Below, in pieces: positions 1-7,775 of a stretch of DNA of 64,000 bases. Source of the stretch: Marinimicrobium agarilyticum DSM 16975. Its GTDB lineage: Bacteria > Pseudomonadota > Gammaproteobacteria > Pseudomonadales > Cellvibrionaceae. Position 1 is the stretch's first letter; each line of letters begins with the position of its first letter. The stretch lies in contig NZ_KE384008.1 of assembly GCF_000423345.1 (NCBI RefSeq), forward strand, positions 624,857 through 688,856. Direction: 5' to 3'. The position numbers were made by a program, and so were the translations under genes. Under the pieces are notes generated by a model. It had not been told where the DNA came from. It worked only from the letters and a program-made list of their open reading frames with translations, and did no database searches.

Positions 1-261
1 CAGTGGCAGGTGCAACTGAGCTTTGAGCTACCCGAAGCGGGTCACTTTTACGCCCAGATCACCGTGCGCGAGCAACAGGTCGCCACCCGCCTCTGGGCCG
101 AGCAGCCGCAGACGGCCGATACCATTCGCACACGCCTGAATGATCTCCAGCACCGGCTGGAAAAGGAAGGCATCGAGGTGACCAAGCTGGAATGCCACAC
201 CGGCACGCCGCCGAGGCCGATGACCGACATTCACTACTCACTCGTGGACATCACCACATGA
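1..261 (+). CDS. FliK-like flagellar hook-length control protein, C-terminal end (partial)
   Basis: The reading frame is open from base 1, so this is the 3' end of a gene that starts upstream; the GTG at 10 is not its start. The roughly 86 visible residues alternate hydrophobic strand-like segments (LSFELPEAGHFYAQITV) and end in a helix and an HYSLVDITT tail. That fits the C-terminal domain of FliK hook-length control proteins, which makes the flagellar export apparatus switch substrate. Its stop overlaps the start of the next gene (ATGA), and that gene encodes an FlhB C-terminal-like protein, the natural partner of FliK, which supports the call. Assignment is by pattern and context only. Confidence 0.6.
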   Translation, partial: QWQVQLSFELPEAGHFYAQITVREQQVATRLWAEQPQTADTIRTRLNDLQHRLEKEGIEVTKLECHTGTPPRPMTDIHYSLVDITT

Positions 262-578
262 AAGCCGAAGACTTTACCCGGGACGAACTGGAAAAAGCGG
301 TCGCGCTGTTTTACGACGGCCGCAACGCGCCCCATGTCAGCGCCAAGGGCCAGGGCGACGTGGCCCGGGAAATCATGGCCATCGCTGAGGCGGAAGGTGT
401 GCCGCTGTGCGACAACCGTGAGTTGGTGGAACTACTGGTGACTCTGGAGCTCGGCGACGAAATTCCCGAAAGCCTTTACATTGCCGTCGCTCACATCATC
501 GCCTTTGCCTACGAACTCCAGGGCAAGAAACCGGAGGGTTTTGGGCCCTCCAGAGACGAGGGTCAATCCGAGGGGTAG
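258..578 (+). CDS. FlhB/YscU-family C-terminal-domain protein (export switch homologue)
   Basis: A protein of 106 residues matching only the cytoplasmic C-terminal part of FlhB/YscU export-switch proteins. The segment with GQGDVAREIMAIAEAEGVP, then CDNRELVELL, then LGDEIPESLYIAVAHIIAF is the family pattern for the region after the autocleavage site. No membrane segments and no NPTH cleavage motif are present, so it cannot be the complete FlhB. Stand-alone proteins of this kind usually sit beside a FliK-like gene, as here, with a 4-base ATGA overlap that implies translational coupling. Start at 258 is chosen from the overlap; the longer in-frame extension lies inside the upstream gene. Its 3' end overlaps the convergent next gene by 16 bases. 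Confidence 0.8.
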   Translation: MKAEDFTRDELEKAVALFYDGRNAPHVSAKGQGDVAREIMAIAEAEGVPLCDNRELVELLVTLELGDEIPESLYIAVAHIIAFAYELQGKKPEGFGPSRDEGQSEG

Positions 579-1285
579 TGGTAGCGAATTTCCACGTCGC
601 GCCCTTCCCCGTTTTCGTCGGGAATATTGGAGCGGCCGCGAAAGACCATCAGGCGTTTACCGTCTTTGGCGTAGGCCAGATAAAGGTCGTCGGCAAACAA
701 CGACAGGAGCGCACTGTCCACCCGGATTCGAAAATACACCCAGTCGCTTTTCTTGTGGTGCAGCGGCGAATCGTCTGCCCGTATTTGCTCCGCACGCAGC
801 TTGACGTTAGTCAGCCGATTGGGAAAGGCGAAATGAAAGGTCACCCGATCGCCCGCAAGCAATGAGTCCCAGGACTGCTGAATAAACGGATCAAAGCCCG
901 CGTCGATAACCTGAGGCACTTTCACCGTCACCGTTTCCGTTTCAGGCGACGAAATGTCCCCACGCTTTAACGTGATCCGATCATCCGAAGACCACTCCGC
1001 CGCCCAGAGCCGGTCGAGACGATGATCTTCCAGCCGGTAGGACGGGTGAATATCGCCCCGGGAATAATCCAGGGTTTTGAGCGCAATACGCTCCTCTTCG
1101 ACGTCGACGTAATGCACTTCCGCCCGCCCCTCTTGTGTTCGCGGGGTGTAACGCTCCTCATAAACGGGACTTTGCCAGTTACCGAGCGCGTAGGCTTTGC
1201 CGGTGACCCGGTAATCCGAGGCCATCGCAGGCACGGACAATAGCAGGCTCGCAAGCGCGCCTAAACTGACGGTTCTGCTGAACAT
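563..1285 (-). CDS. Unknown exported protein at the end of the photolyase operon
   Basis: A 240-residue protein with a clear signal peptide (hydrophobic LGALASLLLSVPAMA, cleavage probably after AMA). The mature part is rich in beta strands and charged residues, with no cysteine-rich or catalytic motif that I recognise. It reads like a periplasmic beta-rich protein of the DUF3833/DUF6134 kind, but I cannot place it in a family. It is the last gene of a ten-gene minus-strand operon and overlaps the preceding DUF2878 gene by 25 bases, so its role is probably linked to the lipid-modifying enzymes of that operon. Its 3' end overlaps the convergent FlhB-like gene. Confidence 0.75.
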   Translation of the reverse strand: MFSRTVSLGALASLLLSVPAMASDYRVTGKAYALGNWQSPVYEERYTPRTQEGRAEVHYVDVEEERIALKTLDYSRGDIHPSYRLEDHRLDRLWAAEWSSDDRITLKRGDISSPETETVTVKVPQVIDAGFDPFIQQSWDSLLAGDRVTFHFAFPNRLTNVKLRAEQIRADDSPLHHKKSDWVYFRIRVDSALLSLFADDLYLAYAKDGKRLMVFRGRSNIPDENGEGRDVEIRYHYPSD

Positions 1286-1794
1286 ACACGCTCTCCTTTA
1301 AGCACCAACCACCGGTGCAATGGCAGCAACCAGCACCAGATGGCCATCATTATCAAAAAGCCCTGTACCACCGGCACGCCCCACTCGGCGCCGGACAGTT
1401 GGATTCCGCCCAGGTACGCCATGGGCCCGCCAATCGCACCCAGTGCCGCGATCAACCAGGGCCGCTCATAGACCAGCTTGAGAGGATGGTGCAGCGTCAA
1501 CGCCATAATCACCCAGAGGCAGGTCAGCCACGCCGGCGCCAAACCGGACTGGGAAATTGCGCCAAAATCCAACACCCCTAAATAACCCAACAGGTTATCG
1601 TGCGCCACACCCATCGGGAGTGCGACGCAAATCGACAGCCAGTCCCGGGGATGAACCGGTGCGAAGCGAAAATGCAACACCACGAATAAAAAGGTAAACA
1701 CGATGCCCGGGACGTTCCCCGCCATCACGCAGACAAACCACCCCACCTGAGAAGCGACCGCGTTGATCAACCAATAGTGCTTGCGCCAGTTCAT
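1261..1794 (-). CDS. DUF2878-type integral membrane protein
   Basis: A 177-residue hydrophobic protein with four or five predicted membrane segments (for example VCVMAGNVPGIVFTFLFVVL and LTCLWVIMALTLHH) and short loops. Size and pattern fit DUF2878 inner-membrane proteins, which are repeatedly found beside DUF1365 and cyclopropane-synthase-like genes. No catalytic motif is evident. The start overlaps the stop of cfa (ATGA), showing translational coupling, and its own end overlaps the next gene by 25 bases. Function is unknown; the neighbours suggest a membrane step in lipid modification. Confidence 0.75.
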   Translation of the reverse strand: MNWRKHYWLINAVASQVGWFVCVMAGNVPGIVFTFLFVVLHFRFAPVHPRDWLSICVALPMGVAHDNLLGYLGVLDFGAISQSGLAPAWLTCLWVIMALTLHHPLKLVYERPWLIAALGAIGGPMAYLGGIQLSGAEWGVPVVQGFLIMMAIWCWLLPLHRWLVLKGERVCSAEPSV

Positions 1795-3065
1795 ACCCCC
1801 CCCATATCCGGACGGTATTTGGGCCGGGCCATCAACAGCTGGGCCGTCCCGATGCTACGCTCCAGAAAACCGCCCTCGCAATAACACAGGTAGTAGCGCC
1901 ACATCCGGATGAAACGCTCGTCAAAATTCATGGCGCGAACCCGGTCCAACTGGTTTTCAAAGGCCGCTCGCCAGTCGCGCAAGGTGCGCGCATAATGCTG
2001 GCCGATATCCTCCAGGTGCAACAGGTTCATGTCAGTGGCGCGGTGCATCAGGTCCGTCATCAGCGAGACCGAGGGCAACGAGCCGCCGGGGAAAATGTAA
2101 CGCTGAATAAAATCCACCTGTTTGCGCGATTTCTCGTAGCGTTGATCACTGATGGTAATACCCTGTAGCAACATCAGGCCATCCTCGGTCAATAGACGCG
2201 AGCAACGCTCGAAATATTCCCGGAAATGTTCGTGGCCCACGGCCTCGATCATTTCTACCGACACCAGCTTGTTGTACTGGCCGGTCAGGTCGCGGTAGTC
2301 ATCAAACAGTACCGTGACCTGCGCCTCCAGACCCGCGGCGCGAACGGCTTGCGTGGCATGCTCCCACTGGGCGCGGGAAATCGTCGTGGTGGTAACCCGG
2401 CAACCGTAGTGCTGCGCGGCATACATCGAGAGCCCGCCCCAGCCCGTTCCGATTTCGAGCAAGTGATCGCGGGGCGACAATTCAAGCTTGTCGCAAATGC
2501 GCTTGAGCTTGTACGCCGCCGCCTCTTCCAGGCTCGCCTCGGGGCTCGGATAGATGGCGGAGGAGTACATCATGCTCGGGTCCAGGAACAGTCGGAAGAA
2601 GTCGTTCCCCAGGTCATAGTGCGCCGCGATGTTGCGCCGGGCGCCCTCTTTGGTGTTGCGATTCATCCAGCGGAACGCTTTCAAAAAACTTTTGCCAAGA
2701 ACGGACTGGCTGGAATTCATCGCATCCAGTGCCGACAGGTTGCGCACGAACAGGCGTGTCACCCGTGTCAGATCGGGCGTAGACCAGTAACCGCTCATAT
2801 ACGCTTCCCCGGCCCCGACGCTGCCGCCGAACGCCACTTCGGCATACGCCATGGGATTGTGCACGTGCAGGTCAGCGACCAGGTCGGCCCGCTCGGCCGG
2901 CTGCCCGAACTCATAAAGCTCTTCGCCGTCGTGCAAACGCAGGCAGCCCTGCTCCAGCCGGGCCAACGTCTTCAGGATCAGGCGTTTGGCGAGCGCATGA
3001 TTCCAGCGCAAACGCGCGGTTCGATGCCCTTTCAGTCGGGCAATGCTGGGGTTGGAATGCGTCAC
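1791..3065 (-). CDS. cfa: Cyclopropane-fatty-acyl-phospholipid synthase family methyltransferase
   Basis: A 424-residue SAM-dependent methyltransferase acting on unsaturated acyl chains of membrane phospholipids. The SAM-binding motif EIGTGWGG lies near residue 205, followed by TTTISRAQ and by VEMIEAVGHEHF, the acidic motif of this family. HYDLGNDFFRLFLD upstream is also a family hallmark. An in-frame ATG lies 75 codons upstream inside the DUF1365 gene, but I choose GTG at 3065: a perfect AGGAGG stands 5 bases before it and the previous stop is only 2 bases away. The presence of an SDR, a flavin oxidase and DUF1365 in the same operon raises the possibility that the product is a methylated or furan fatty acid rather than a simple cyclopropane. 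Confidence 0.9.
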   Translation of the reverse strand: MTHSNPSIARLKGHRTARLRWNHALAKRLILKTLARLEQGCLRLHDGEELYEFGQPAERADLVADLHVHNPMAYAEVAFGGSVGAGEAYMSGYWSTPDLTRVTRLFVRNLSALDAMNSSQSVLGKSFLKAFRWMNRNTKEGARRNIAAHYDLGNDFFRLFLDPSMMYSSAIYPSPEASLEEAAAYKLKRICDKLELSPRDHLLEIGTGWGGLSMYAAQHYGCRVTTTTISRAQWEHATQAVRAAGLEAQVTVLFDDYRDLTGQYNKLVSVEMIEAVGHEHFREYFERCSRLLTEDGLMLLQGITISDQRYEKSRKQVDFIQRYIFPGGSLPSVSLMTDLMHRATDMNLLHLEDIGQHYARTLRDWRAAFENQLDRVRAMNFDERFIRMWRYYLCYCEGGFLERSIGTAQLLMARPKYRPDMGGV

Positions 3066-3067
3066 AA

Positions 3068-3856
3068 CTACCTCCTGGGTGACAAGGTGATACGGGTCGT
3101 CGATGCTGCCGAGGCCGGCGCCGTCTGGTGTCCAAGAAACGGCACGCGCTTCAGCCAGAGTTTCAGTGCCTGCCAGTAAATGGCCACGGGCACTTTTGCG
3201 GTCAGCCAGGGCTGTCGCCAGAGAATGCGATTGAGGTTTTCCGGAGTCCACGACTCCCGCTCCAGGCTCAATGTGGCGTCCATATGACACTGCCGCTCCC
3301 GGTAGTTTTCCATATGGACCAGAAGCCGTTCCGTGGGGGCCGTACTGACCCAGCGATAATCCATATCGATGGGATTGAACGGTGAGACCTGGAAGCCCTT
3401 GCGAAACATCAAACGGCTCTTTCCCGTTTCCGGATGGCAGGGAATGACATAACAGTGCCGCTCGTTCCAGGGCGTATTGTTCACTTGGGCAAGAATCACA
3501 CTGGGCCGATCCCGCTCCGGTTCAAAGCAATAGTAAAAACTCACCGGATTGAAGCAGACGCCCCACATCCGCAAGTTGGCCAGCAGGCGTATCGGTCCCG
3601 TGGGGCAACTGCCGGTCTGCCGCGTCACTTCACGGCGCACGGCCGCCTTGAGGTCCCCCTGTTCCGGGTGCAGATAATCCTCGCGCCGAAAGCGGCCAAG
3701 ATTGCGGCGCACACCGGACCAGAAACGGGCACCATCGAACAGCGACGCCAGCTCGTCCAGATCCATATAAAACATCGTGGAGCGATAGCGGAACTCGTGC
3801 TCGCGCGGCACAAACCGGCGATGGCGAATCCAGCCCTGATAAATGGCGCTTTCCAT
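3068..3856 (-). CDS. DUF1365 family protein
   Basis: A 262-residue protein opening with ESAIYQGWIRHRRFVPREH and containing YRSTMFYMDLDEL, LRMWGVCFNPVSFYYCF and the VNNTPWNERHCYV segment, all typical of DUF1365. The biochemical role of the family is not established; it is consistently found with the flavin amine-oxidase-like protein and the cyclopropane-synthase-like methyltransferase that flank it here. The ATG at 3856 shares one base with the upstream stop (TGATG) and has GGAGG 8 bases before it, so I prefer it to the ATG seven codons earlier. Probably acts with its neighbours in lipid modification. Confidence 0.85.
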   Translation of the reverse strand: MESAIYQGWIRHRRFVPREHEFRYRSTMFYMDLDELASLFDGARFWSGVRRNLGRFRREDYLHPEQGDLKAAVRREVTRQTGSCPTGPIRLLANLRMWGVCFNPVSFYYCFEPERDRPSVILAQVNNTPWNERHCYVIPCHPETGKSRLMFRKGFQVSPFNPIDMDYRWVSTAPTERLLVHMENYRERQCHMDATLSLERESWTPENLNRILWRQPWLTAKVPVAIYWQALKLWLKRVPFLGHQTAPASAASTTRITLSPRR

Positions 3857-5133
3857 CAGAATGCCTCCCCGAGGCACTGGGCCACGCGCAGTCCCGAGAC
3901 CACACCGTCTTCATGAAAGCCGTTGCGCCAGTAGGCGCCACAGTAGTGGGTGTGATTCACCCCACTGATGTCACTCCAGCGATCCTGAGCGGCAATGCTC
4001 TGACGATTGAACACCGGATGACTATAGCGGTACCGGCCGAGAACGTGATCGTCGTCCAACCACTGAGAGGCATTCACACTCACGCAGATGGTTTCCGGGC
4101 ACTTAAGGCGCTGGAGAATATTCATATTGTAGGTCAGTACCGCCTCGTCTTCCCGGGCCGGATCCAGGCGATAATTCCAACTGGCCCAGGCCTTACGCGC
4201 TCTGGGCAGGATGCGGGCATCGGTATGCATCACCACATCGTTGTCCTGGTAGGGAATCGCCGACAGGATATCGTGCTCGCGCGCGGTGGGGTCGGCCAAC
4301 AGCTTGAGGGCCTGATCGCTATGGCAGGCAAAGATGACTTCGTCAAACGTCTGCTCCCCGAAGCGTTCGGTGAGCACGGTGGCCCCGGTACTGGTCCGAC
4401 GAACCCGGGTGACCGGGCAATCGGTGTGCACCCGGTCGGCAAACTCCCGAGTGATCGGCTTGAGATAACTGTGAGAGCCGCCTTTGACGGTGTACCACTG
4501 CGGTTGGTTGGTGACCGTCAGCAGGCCGTGGTTGTGGAAGAAGCGGATAAAAAACAGGAGCGGCATCTGCGCCGCACCGCTCAATCCCGAAGACCATATG
4601 GCGGAAACCATGGGCAGGATATAGTGCCGCTGGAAGAAGTCACTGTAGCCCTGGGCGTCCAGATACTCGCCCAGAGTCTGATTCGGGTCGATCCGGTTCT
4701 GTTCGTAAGCACGGGTGCAGTCCCGATTGAACCGCATGATGTCTTTCAACATTTTCCAGTGCGCGGGCCGGAACCAGTTGCGTCGTTGGGCAAACAGCCC
4801 CGACAGGCCACTGCCACTGTACTCGTGTCCGTGGTCCGGCTGGGTCACGCTGAACCCCATGTCGGTCACCTGGCTCGGAACACCCAGGTGCGACATCAGG
4901 CGGATAAAATTCGGATAGGTCCGGTCATTGAACACAATAAAGCCCGTGTCGACCTGATACGTCGAGCCGGCCACCTCCACCGTCTTGGTTGCCGTATGGC
5001 CGCCTATCTGCGGCCCCGCTTCAAAGACCGTGACCTCGTGTCGCTTTGCCAGTACATACGCGGCGGTCAAACCACTGATACCCGAACCAATCACCGCGAT
5101 TTTTCTGGTTTCGGTCGAACCTGATCTTTTCAA
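3856..5133 (-). CDS. FAD-dependent amine-oxidase-like oxidoreductase
   Basis: A 425-residue flavoprotein. The N-terminus has the dinucleotide-binding motif VIGSGISGLTAAYVLA followed by a strand ending in an acidic residue (VTVFEAG) and GGHTAT, typical of the amine oxidase/phytoene-desaturase fold. VDTGFIVFNDRTYPNF is characteristic of the subfamily that travels with DUF1365 and Cfa. The C-terminus has the FAD-closing segment (GVVSGLRVAQ). I choose the TTG at 5133 because it forms a TTGA overlap with the stop of the upstream SDR gene and has GGTGAGA just before it; the ATG at 5205 lies well inside that gene. Probably oxidises or desaturates an acyl chain; the substrate is not known from sequence. 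Confidence 0.85.
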   Translation of the reverse strand: MKRSGSTETRKIAVIGSGISGLTAAYVLAKRHEVTVFEAGPQIGGHTATKTVEVAGSTYQVDTGFIVFNDRTYPNFIRLMSHLGVPSQVTDMGFSVTQPDHGHEYSGSGLSGLFAQRRNWFRPAHWKMLKDIMRFNRDCTRAYEQNRIDPNQTLGEYLDAQGYSDFFQRHYILPMVSAIWSSGLSGAAQMPLLFFIRFFHNHGLLTVTNQPQWYTVKGGSHSYLKPITREFADRVHTDCPVTRVRRTSTGATVLTERFGEQTFDEVIFACHSDQALKLLADPTAREHDILSAIPYQDNDVVMHTDARILPRARKAWASWNYRLDPAREDEAVLTYNMNILQRLKCPETICVSVNASQWLDDDHVLGRYRYSHPVFNRQSIAAQDRWSDISGVNHTHYCGAYWRNGFHEDGVVSGLRVAQCLGEAF

Positions 5134-5885
5134 TCTCTCACCATCTTTTTCAGTAAACCGGTTTTCCACCCCAAAGGCAGCCAGTTGATCAACCGCATGG
5201 TCCACACCAACTGCCAGGGGAACTGCACAATCAGACGCCGCTTTTCCATGCCTTTGGCAATCGCTTTCGCGGCGTCTTCCGCCTCTACAAGAAACGGCAT
5301 TTCAAAATCGTTCCGGTCGGTCAGCGGCGTTTTCACAAACCCCGGGCGCACCAGGGTAACGTCGATGCCTTCCGGCGCCAGGTCCACCCGCAACGAGTGC
5401 ATGAAATACTCCATGGCCGCTTTCGAGGCGCCGTAGGCTTCGCTGCGGGTCAGCGGCAAGATTGAGGCCATGCTGCCCACACCCACCACCTGCGCGCGCT
5501 TGGGCGAGGCGCGCAACAGGGGCAATGCCAGCTCGACCGTGTTCGCCGAACCGATCACATTGATGTTCATCACCGATGCGAACGGTCGGGCATCGAACGA
5601 CTTGATATCGATGTACTCGCAGGTGCCGGCATTGATGACCACGGTGTCCAGGTAGCCATTGATTTCCCGCAGCCCCGTCGCCGCTTTTTCAACCGATTCC
5701 CGCTGGGTCAGATCCACGGCCAGAGGGTAACAACTGCCCGGAAAATCCCCGGCCAACGCCGCCAGTTTGTCTTCCGAGCGGGCAGAGACAATCACCTTGT
5801 GGCCATCCTCCAGCATTCGACGGGCCAGCGCTTCCCCGATGCCCGTGGAAGCGCCGGTCACCCATATCCAACGCGGTTCGCTCAT
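5130..5885 (-). CDS. Short-chain dehydrogenase/reductase (SDR)
   Basis: A 251-residue classical SDR. The cofactor motif TGASTGIG is near residue 10, NAGT follows, and the catalytic tetrad is represented by the serine of VGSMASILP and by YGASK with its upstream SEA. PGFVKTPLTDRNDF is the usual segment after the active site. The C-terminal hydrophobic WQLVWTMRLINWLPLGW suggests membrane association, which would fit a lipid substrate. ATG at 5885 has GAGGAGA upstream and is preferred over the extended start. It follows phrB by 10 bases in the photolyase operon. Confidence 0.88.
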   Translation of the reverse strand: MSEPRWIWVTGASTGIGEALARRMLEDGHKVIVSARSEDKLAALAGDFPGSCYPLAVDLTQRESVEKAATGLREINGYLDTVVINAGTCEYIDIKSFDARPFASVMNINVIGSANTVELALPLLRASPKRAQVVGVGSMASILPLTRSEAYGASKAAMEYFMHSLRVDLAPEGIDVTLVRPGFVKTPLTDRNDFEMPFLVEAEDAAKAIAKGMEKRRLIVQFPWQLVWTMRLINWLPLGWKTGLLKKMVRD

Positions 5886-5895
5886 TGCATTCTCC

Positions 5896-7338
5896 TCACG
5901 ACTCACTGGCCTTTTCTGGTTCGCGATGCCCATGCAGCGCCTTGAACAGCGCGATGGTCTCTTTGCGGCTGGCCTTCAGGTCAACCATCGGCCGGGGGTA
6001 TCCCGGCGTCGGCGGCGGATCGTGAATCGCCTTGCCGGGAACCTTTGCCAGCTCTTGCACGTATTTACGGATAAAACGGCCTTCGGGATCAAAGCGCTCC
6101 GACTGGGTCACCGGATTAAAAATGCGAAAGTAAGGCGCCGCGTCGGTCCCGGTGGAGGCACTCCACTGCCAGCCGCCGTTGTTGGCCGCGAAATCCCCAT
6201 CGACCAGCTGGGACATGAACCAGGACTCCCCCATGCGCCAGTCGATTCGCAGGTTCTTGGTCAGGAACATGGCCACCACCATCCGCAGGCGATTGTGCAT
6301 CCAGCCGGTTTGCGCGAGCTGGCGCATGGCCGCATCGACAATCGGTATGCCGGTCTCACCGCGCCGCCAGCGATTGAAGTCCGCCTCGTCCCAACGCCAG
6401 GGGAAACCTTCAGTATAGGACTGCAGGGGCTTGCGCTTGCAGACCTGAGGGAAGTCCACCGTGACGTGCTGATAAAAGTCACGCCAGACCAGCTCACCAA
6501 TCCAGGTATGAATGCCTTCGTTGCCACCGTCCCAACGACCCTCGTTGGCGCTCAGCGCCGCATTCAGGCACTGGCGCGGCGAGAGCGTACCCACGGCCAA
6601 ATACGGCGACAGCTCGGAGGTACCGGGCTCGGCGGGAAAATCCCGCATCGCCTTGTAGTCCCGGATCGCGCCATCACAAAACTCACTCAAGCGGGCCAGC
6701 GCCTGTTCCTCACCCGCTGGCCAAAGGTCGGCGAGGTCCCTGAGGGCGAGCCGTTGAAACAACTGCTCCAGACTCAACCCTCGGCTATTCAGAGCACCCA
6801 GGCCCTCAGGCTGCTCGGGCGGCAACCCGTGGGGTGCCATGGGAAGCCGACTGGCCAGTTGCAGCCAACGGCGCTTGAAGGCGGTAAAGACCTGATAGGG
6901 CTCGCCCTGGCCGTTACGTACCTCACCCGGCGGCAGAATCACCCGGTCGTGGAAGCGCTTGAAGTGCAACCCCGCCGCGCGAAATGCGTCGGCAACCCGA
7001 CGGTCCCGGTTGAGCTCGTCAATCGGGTATTCGGCGTTGAAATACAGCCGGTCGCAGTTTTCATGGCGCGCGAGATCCGTCAGTCGGCCAGGAATTTCGC
7101 CCGCCTCCCGCACGCGCAGCAGAATCAGGGGAATGCCCCGCTCCGCCAGGTCCCGCTCGAGAATCGCCAGGTGCCGCCGGATAAAGTCCAGGCGCGCGGG
7201 GCCCGTCTCGTGCTGTTCCACAAAGCGCTCGCACAACACATAAACCGCAACAACGCCCTGGCGCTCTTCCGCCGCGTGGAAGAGCGCGGGGTTATCGCGC
7301 AGGCGCAAATCATTGCGCAGCCAAACCAATGCTCGCAT
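5896..7338 (-). CDS. phrB: Deoxyribodipyrimidine photolyase (class I CPD photolyase)
   Basis: A 480-residue flavoprotein that repairs cyclobutane pyrimidine dimers in blue or near-UV light. The N-terminal LVWLRNDLRLRDNPAL is the start of the antenna-binding domain. The C-terminal FAD domain includes GIPIVDAAMRQLAQTGWMHN, NRLRMVVAMFLTKNL, DWRMGESWFM and NNGGWQWSASTGTD, all diagnostic of class I photolyases. Full length for the family (E. coli 472). Its ATG shares a base with the stop of the upstream NTF2-like gene (TAATG). Expression is probably light-induced through the MerR-type regulator encoded two genes upstream. Confidence 0.95.
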   Translation of the reverse strand: MRALVWLRNDLRLRDNPALFHAAEERQGVVAVYVLCERFVEQHETGPARLDFIRRHLAILERDLAERGIPLILLRVREAGEIPGRLTDLARHENCDRLYFNAEYPIDELNRDRRVADAFRAAGLHFKRFHDRVILPPGEVRNGQGEPYQVFTAFKRRWLQLASRLPMAPHGLPPEQPEGLGALNSRGLSLEQLFQRLALRDLADLWPAGEEQALARLSEFCDGAIRDYKAMRDFPAEPGTSELSPYLAVGTLSPRQCLNAALSANEGRWDGGNEGIHTWIGELVWRDFYQHVTVDFPQVCKRKPLQSYTEGFPWRWDEADFNRWRRGETGIPIVDAAMRQLAQTGWMHNRLRMVVAMFLTKNLRIDWRMGESWFMSQLVDGDFAANNGGWQWSASTGTDAAPYFRIFNPVTQSERFDPEGRFIRKYVQELAKVPGKAIHDPPPTPGYPRPMVDLKASRKETIALFKALHGHREPEKASES

Positions 7339-7775
7339 TAACCCAATCTCGCTTTGAGCTTACGAATAACAAACCCGAGCACCGGAACATGTTCGTAAAG
7401 CATCGCCCCGGCGTCGAAGTAATCCCGGTGATAGGTCACCCGGTCAGTGAATTTCAGATGGCTGCTGCCAGCCAGCTTCAGGGGAGCGCCCCCTCTGAGC
7501 TTGCGGTGGCGGTAGTGCATGGTCCAGAACAACACCGCCTGCCCTCCCTGCCCTGCGTCGGATTCGGTCACCACGTCGGCGAATTCGAATCGGCATTCGT
7601 CCAGGCCCTCAACCAGCCCGGCGAAATAGCGGCGCAAGGCCGGCAGGCCTTCCACGCGATGCAGGGGATCTTCAAACACAACCTCATTGCTGTAGATCTG
7701 ATCCAGCGCATCAACCAGGGCCGGGTCGAAACGCTCATAAAGCGTCTGCACCCGATGTAACAGGGGGTGTTCCAT
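7338..7775 (-). CDS. NTF2-like (SnoaL-fold) protein
   Basis: A 145-residue protein with the sequence pattern of NTF2/SnoaL cone-fold proteins: an N-terminal helix (LHRVQTLYERFDPALVDALD), then IYSNEVVFEDPLHRVEG, then LRRYFAGLVEG and alternating strands. No catalytic function can be assigned. It overlaps its neighbours by single bases on both sides (TAATG at each end), so it is translationally coupled to the regulator upstream and to phrB downstream. NTF2-like proteins are regular members of the SDR/DUF1365/Cfa clusters and may bind a small hydrophobic ligand; that role is inference. Confidence 0.8.
   Translation of the reverse strand: MEHPLLHRVQTLYERFDPALVDALDQIYSNEVVFEDPLHRVEGLPALRRYFAGLVEGLDECRFEFADVVTESDAGQGGQAVLFWTMHYRHRKLRGGAPLKLAGSSHLKFTDRVTYHRDYFDAGAMLYEHVPVLGFVIRKLKARLG

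Noticed and set aside
5767-7341. Long plus-strand open frame (524 codons) opposite phrB
   Set aside because: It is the shadow of a well-supported photolyase gene in GC-rich DNA; its translation shows no domain. The 403-codon frame at 3913-5124 and the 482-codon frame at 16148-17596 are rejected for the same reason.
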